Positions 23,657-24,401 of a DNA stretch of 24,401 nt are shown here, in pieces. The stretch lies in the NCBI GenBank assembly GCA_964503615.1, contig CAZDBA010000070.1, positions 1 through 24,401 on the forward strand, written 5' to 3'. The position numbers were made by a program, and so were the translations under genes. This DNA is from CAZDBA01 sp964503615. Lineage in GTDB: Bacteria; Planctomycetota; Planctomycetia; Pirellulales; Pirellulaceae. The notes under the pieces were generated by a model. It was not told the DNA's origin, made no database searches, and was given only the letters and a program-made list of their open reading frames with translations. Within the stretch, counting starts at the first letter, position 1. Each line of letters starts with the position of its first letter.

Positions 23657-24226
23657 GTGAAATTTACCGACGAAGAATTTACGCAGAATCCCTACGCAGC
23701 ACCTGAATATTACGACCCGATCGCTCAAGCCGCGAGCTCGGACGATGAAACGTTTCGTAAAGCCCACATTAACCATGAAGCATCTGTAAAATCAGTGGGC
23801 TTGCTCTTTTACATCGGAGCAATAATTGTCTGGTTAATAGTTATTGGAGTGATAAGTCATCTAGGATCTGGGCGGATAGGTGATTTTTCATTTACAGCCC
23901 TCGTCTCGGCTTTTTATCTGGTCTTGGGCGCGTTGCAGTTATGGATCGGCTGGGGGCTTCGCAAGCTGAACCGTGTTGGGCGAATTGGAACTACAATTTT
24001 CGCGGCGATTGGTTTGTTGGCAATTCCATTGGGAACTTTGATTTCGGCATACATCCTGTATTTGATGTGGTCGGAAAAAGGCAATGTTGTTTTTTCTGAT
24101 CACTACAAGGAGGTGATCGCAGCTACCCCCCATGTCCGGTACAAGACTTCGATAATCGTCTGGATCCTGGTGATAGCTTTTCTGACAATCATGGCCATTG
24201 GCGTTGTTGCCACCATCTTTGACTAA
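23657..24226 (+). CDS. Small four-helix membrane protein with N-terminal NPYAAP motif
   Basis: A 189-residue protein of unknown function. A short cytosolic start (DEEFTQNPYAAPEYYD, residues 5-20) carries the NPYAAP motif seen at the N-terminus of many planctomycete membrane proteins. Four hydrophobic segments follow at about 46-66, 78-100, 108-137 and 164-187, with positive residues (RKLNR) between the second and third. It starts with GTG at 23657; no ATG is near, and the position of NPYAAP supports this start. It lies 84 bp after rnhA on the same strand and may share its transcript. Confidence 0.7.
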   Translation: MKFTDEEFTQNPYAAPEYYDPIAQAASSDDETFRKAHINHEASVKSVGLLFYIGAIIVWLIVIGVISHLGSGRIGDFSFTALVSAFYLVLGALQLWIGWGLRKLNRVGRIGTTIFAAIGLLAIPLGTLISAYILYLMWSEKGNVVFSDHYKEVIAATPHVRYKTSIIVWILVIAFLTIMAIGVVATIFD

Positions 24227-24346
24227 TTGTTTGCTGGTCTTCACGTTCGTTGCTGTGCCCGTTCTCTGCCGTGTCTAAGCTGCATTTCGCCTAAAAGCAA
24301 AACGGGCGGGCTTAAGCTCAACGCTGCTCAATCCACTAAGCGGCGA

Positions 24347-24395
24347 GGCGCTAGCCGCCGGTTGCGTTAGGACAGCTAAACCGACGGCTAGCGCC
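24347..24395. repeat. GGCGCTAGCCGCCGG-type inverted repeat
   Basis: Two 17-bp arms (24347-24363 and 24379-24395) are inverted copies with one mismatch (AACCGGCGGCTAGCGCC against AACCGACGGCTAGCGCC), with a 15-nt spacer. It is in the intergenic tail after the membrane-protein gene, and could be one member of a dispersed planctomycete intergenic repeat family. GC content is much higher than in the flanking DNA. It may also serve as terminator structure, but no T-run follows inside the window. Confidence 0.65.
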
Positions 24396-24401
24396 CTGTC
24401 G

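Overview
The window looks like a chromosomal segment of a planctomycete, probably a marine Pirellulaceae-type bacterium. The evidence is a PEP-CTERM surface protein, a Cys-type sulfatase with the AEDIGPHLGCYG signature, an N-terminal NPYAAP small membrane protein, an ECF sigma-factor remnant of the planctomycete type, and a GGCGCTAGCCGCCGG-type inverted repeat. No phage, transposase or CRISPR was seen.

Layout. 1-1972: the tail of a trypsin-fold protease whose catalytic Ser position is Cys, a broken ECF sigma factor, a PEP-CTERM gene with its own terminator, a frameshifted PDZ-like remnant and a perfect 12-bp hairpin. 1973-18366 (all minus strand): an eight-gene signalling cluster. 18367-19169: a decayed histidine-kinase fragment, intergenic DNA and tRNA-Arg(UCU). 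19416-24226: a sulfatase, an O-antigen-ligase-like membrane protein, RNase HI and a small membrane protein. The window ends in an inverted repeat.

The signalling cluster is the centre of interest. In transcription order it holds heme oxygenase (makes biliverdin), a bacteriophytochrome with PAS-GAF-PHY, an HWE kinase and a receiver, a REC-PAS-histidine kinase translationally coupled by ATGA overlap, a single-domain Rcp1-type response regulator, and three consecutive CheB-CheR fusion proteins. The three fusions end in kinase, PAS only, and kinase plus receiver. The last gene encodes CsrA fused to a helical segment with a HDxxNKLN motif and then a receiver domain. The simplest reading is a red/far-red light-responsive phosphorelay network whose last gene product could act on RNA through CsrA. 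The final gene also has its own promoter and a leader with two GGA sites (one in a hairpin loop, one in the Shine-Dalgarno), as expected of CsrA autoregulation. That wiring is inferred from gene order and domains; nothing in the sequence proves phosphotransfer between these proteins.

Limits: all family assignments are from motif reading without database searches. Terminators and promoters are judged by eye. Several intergenic elements are low confidence.
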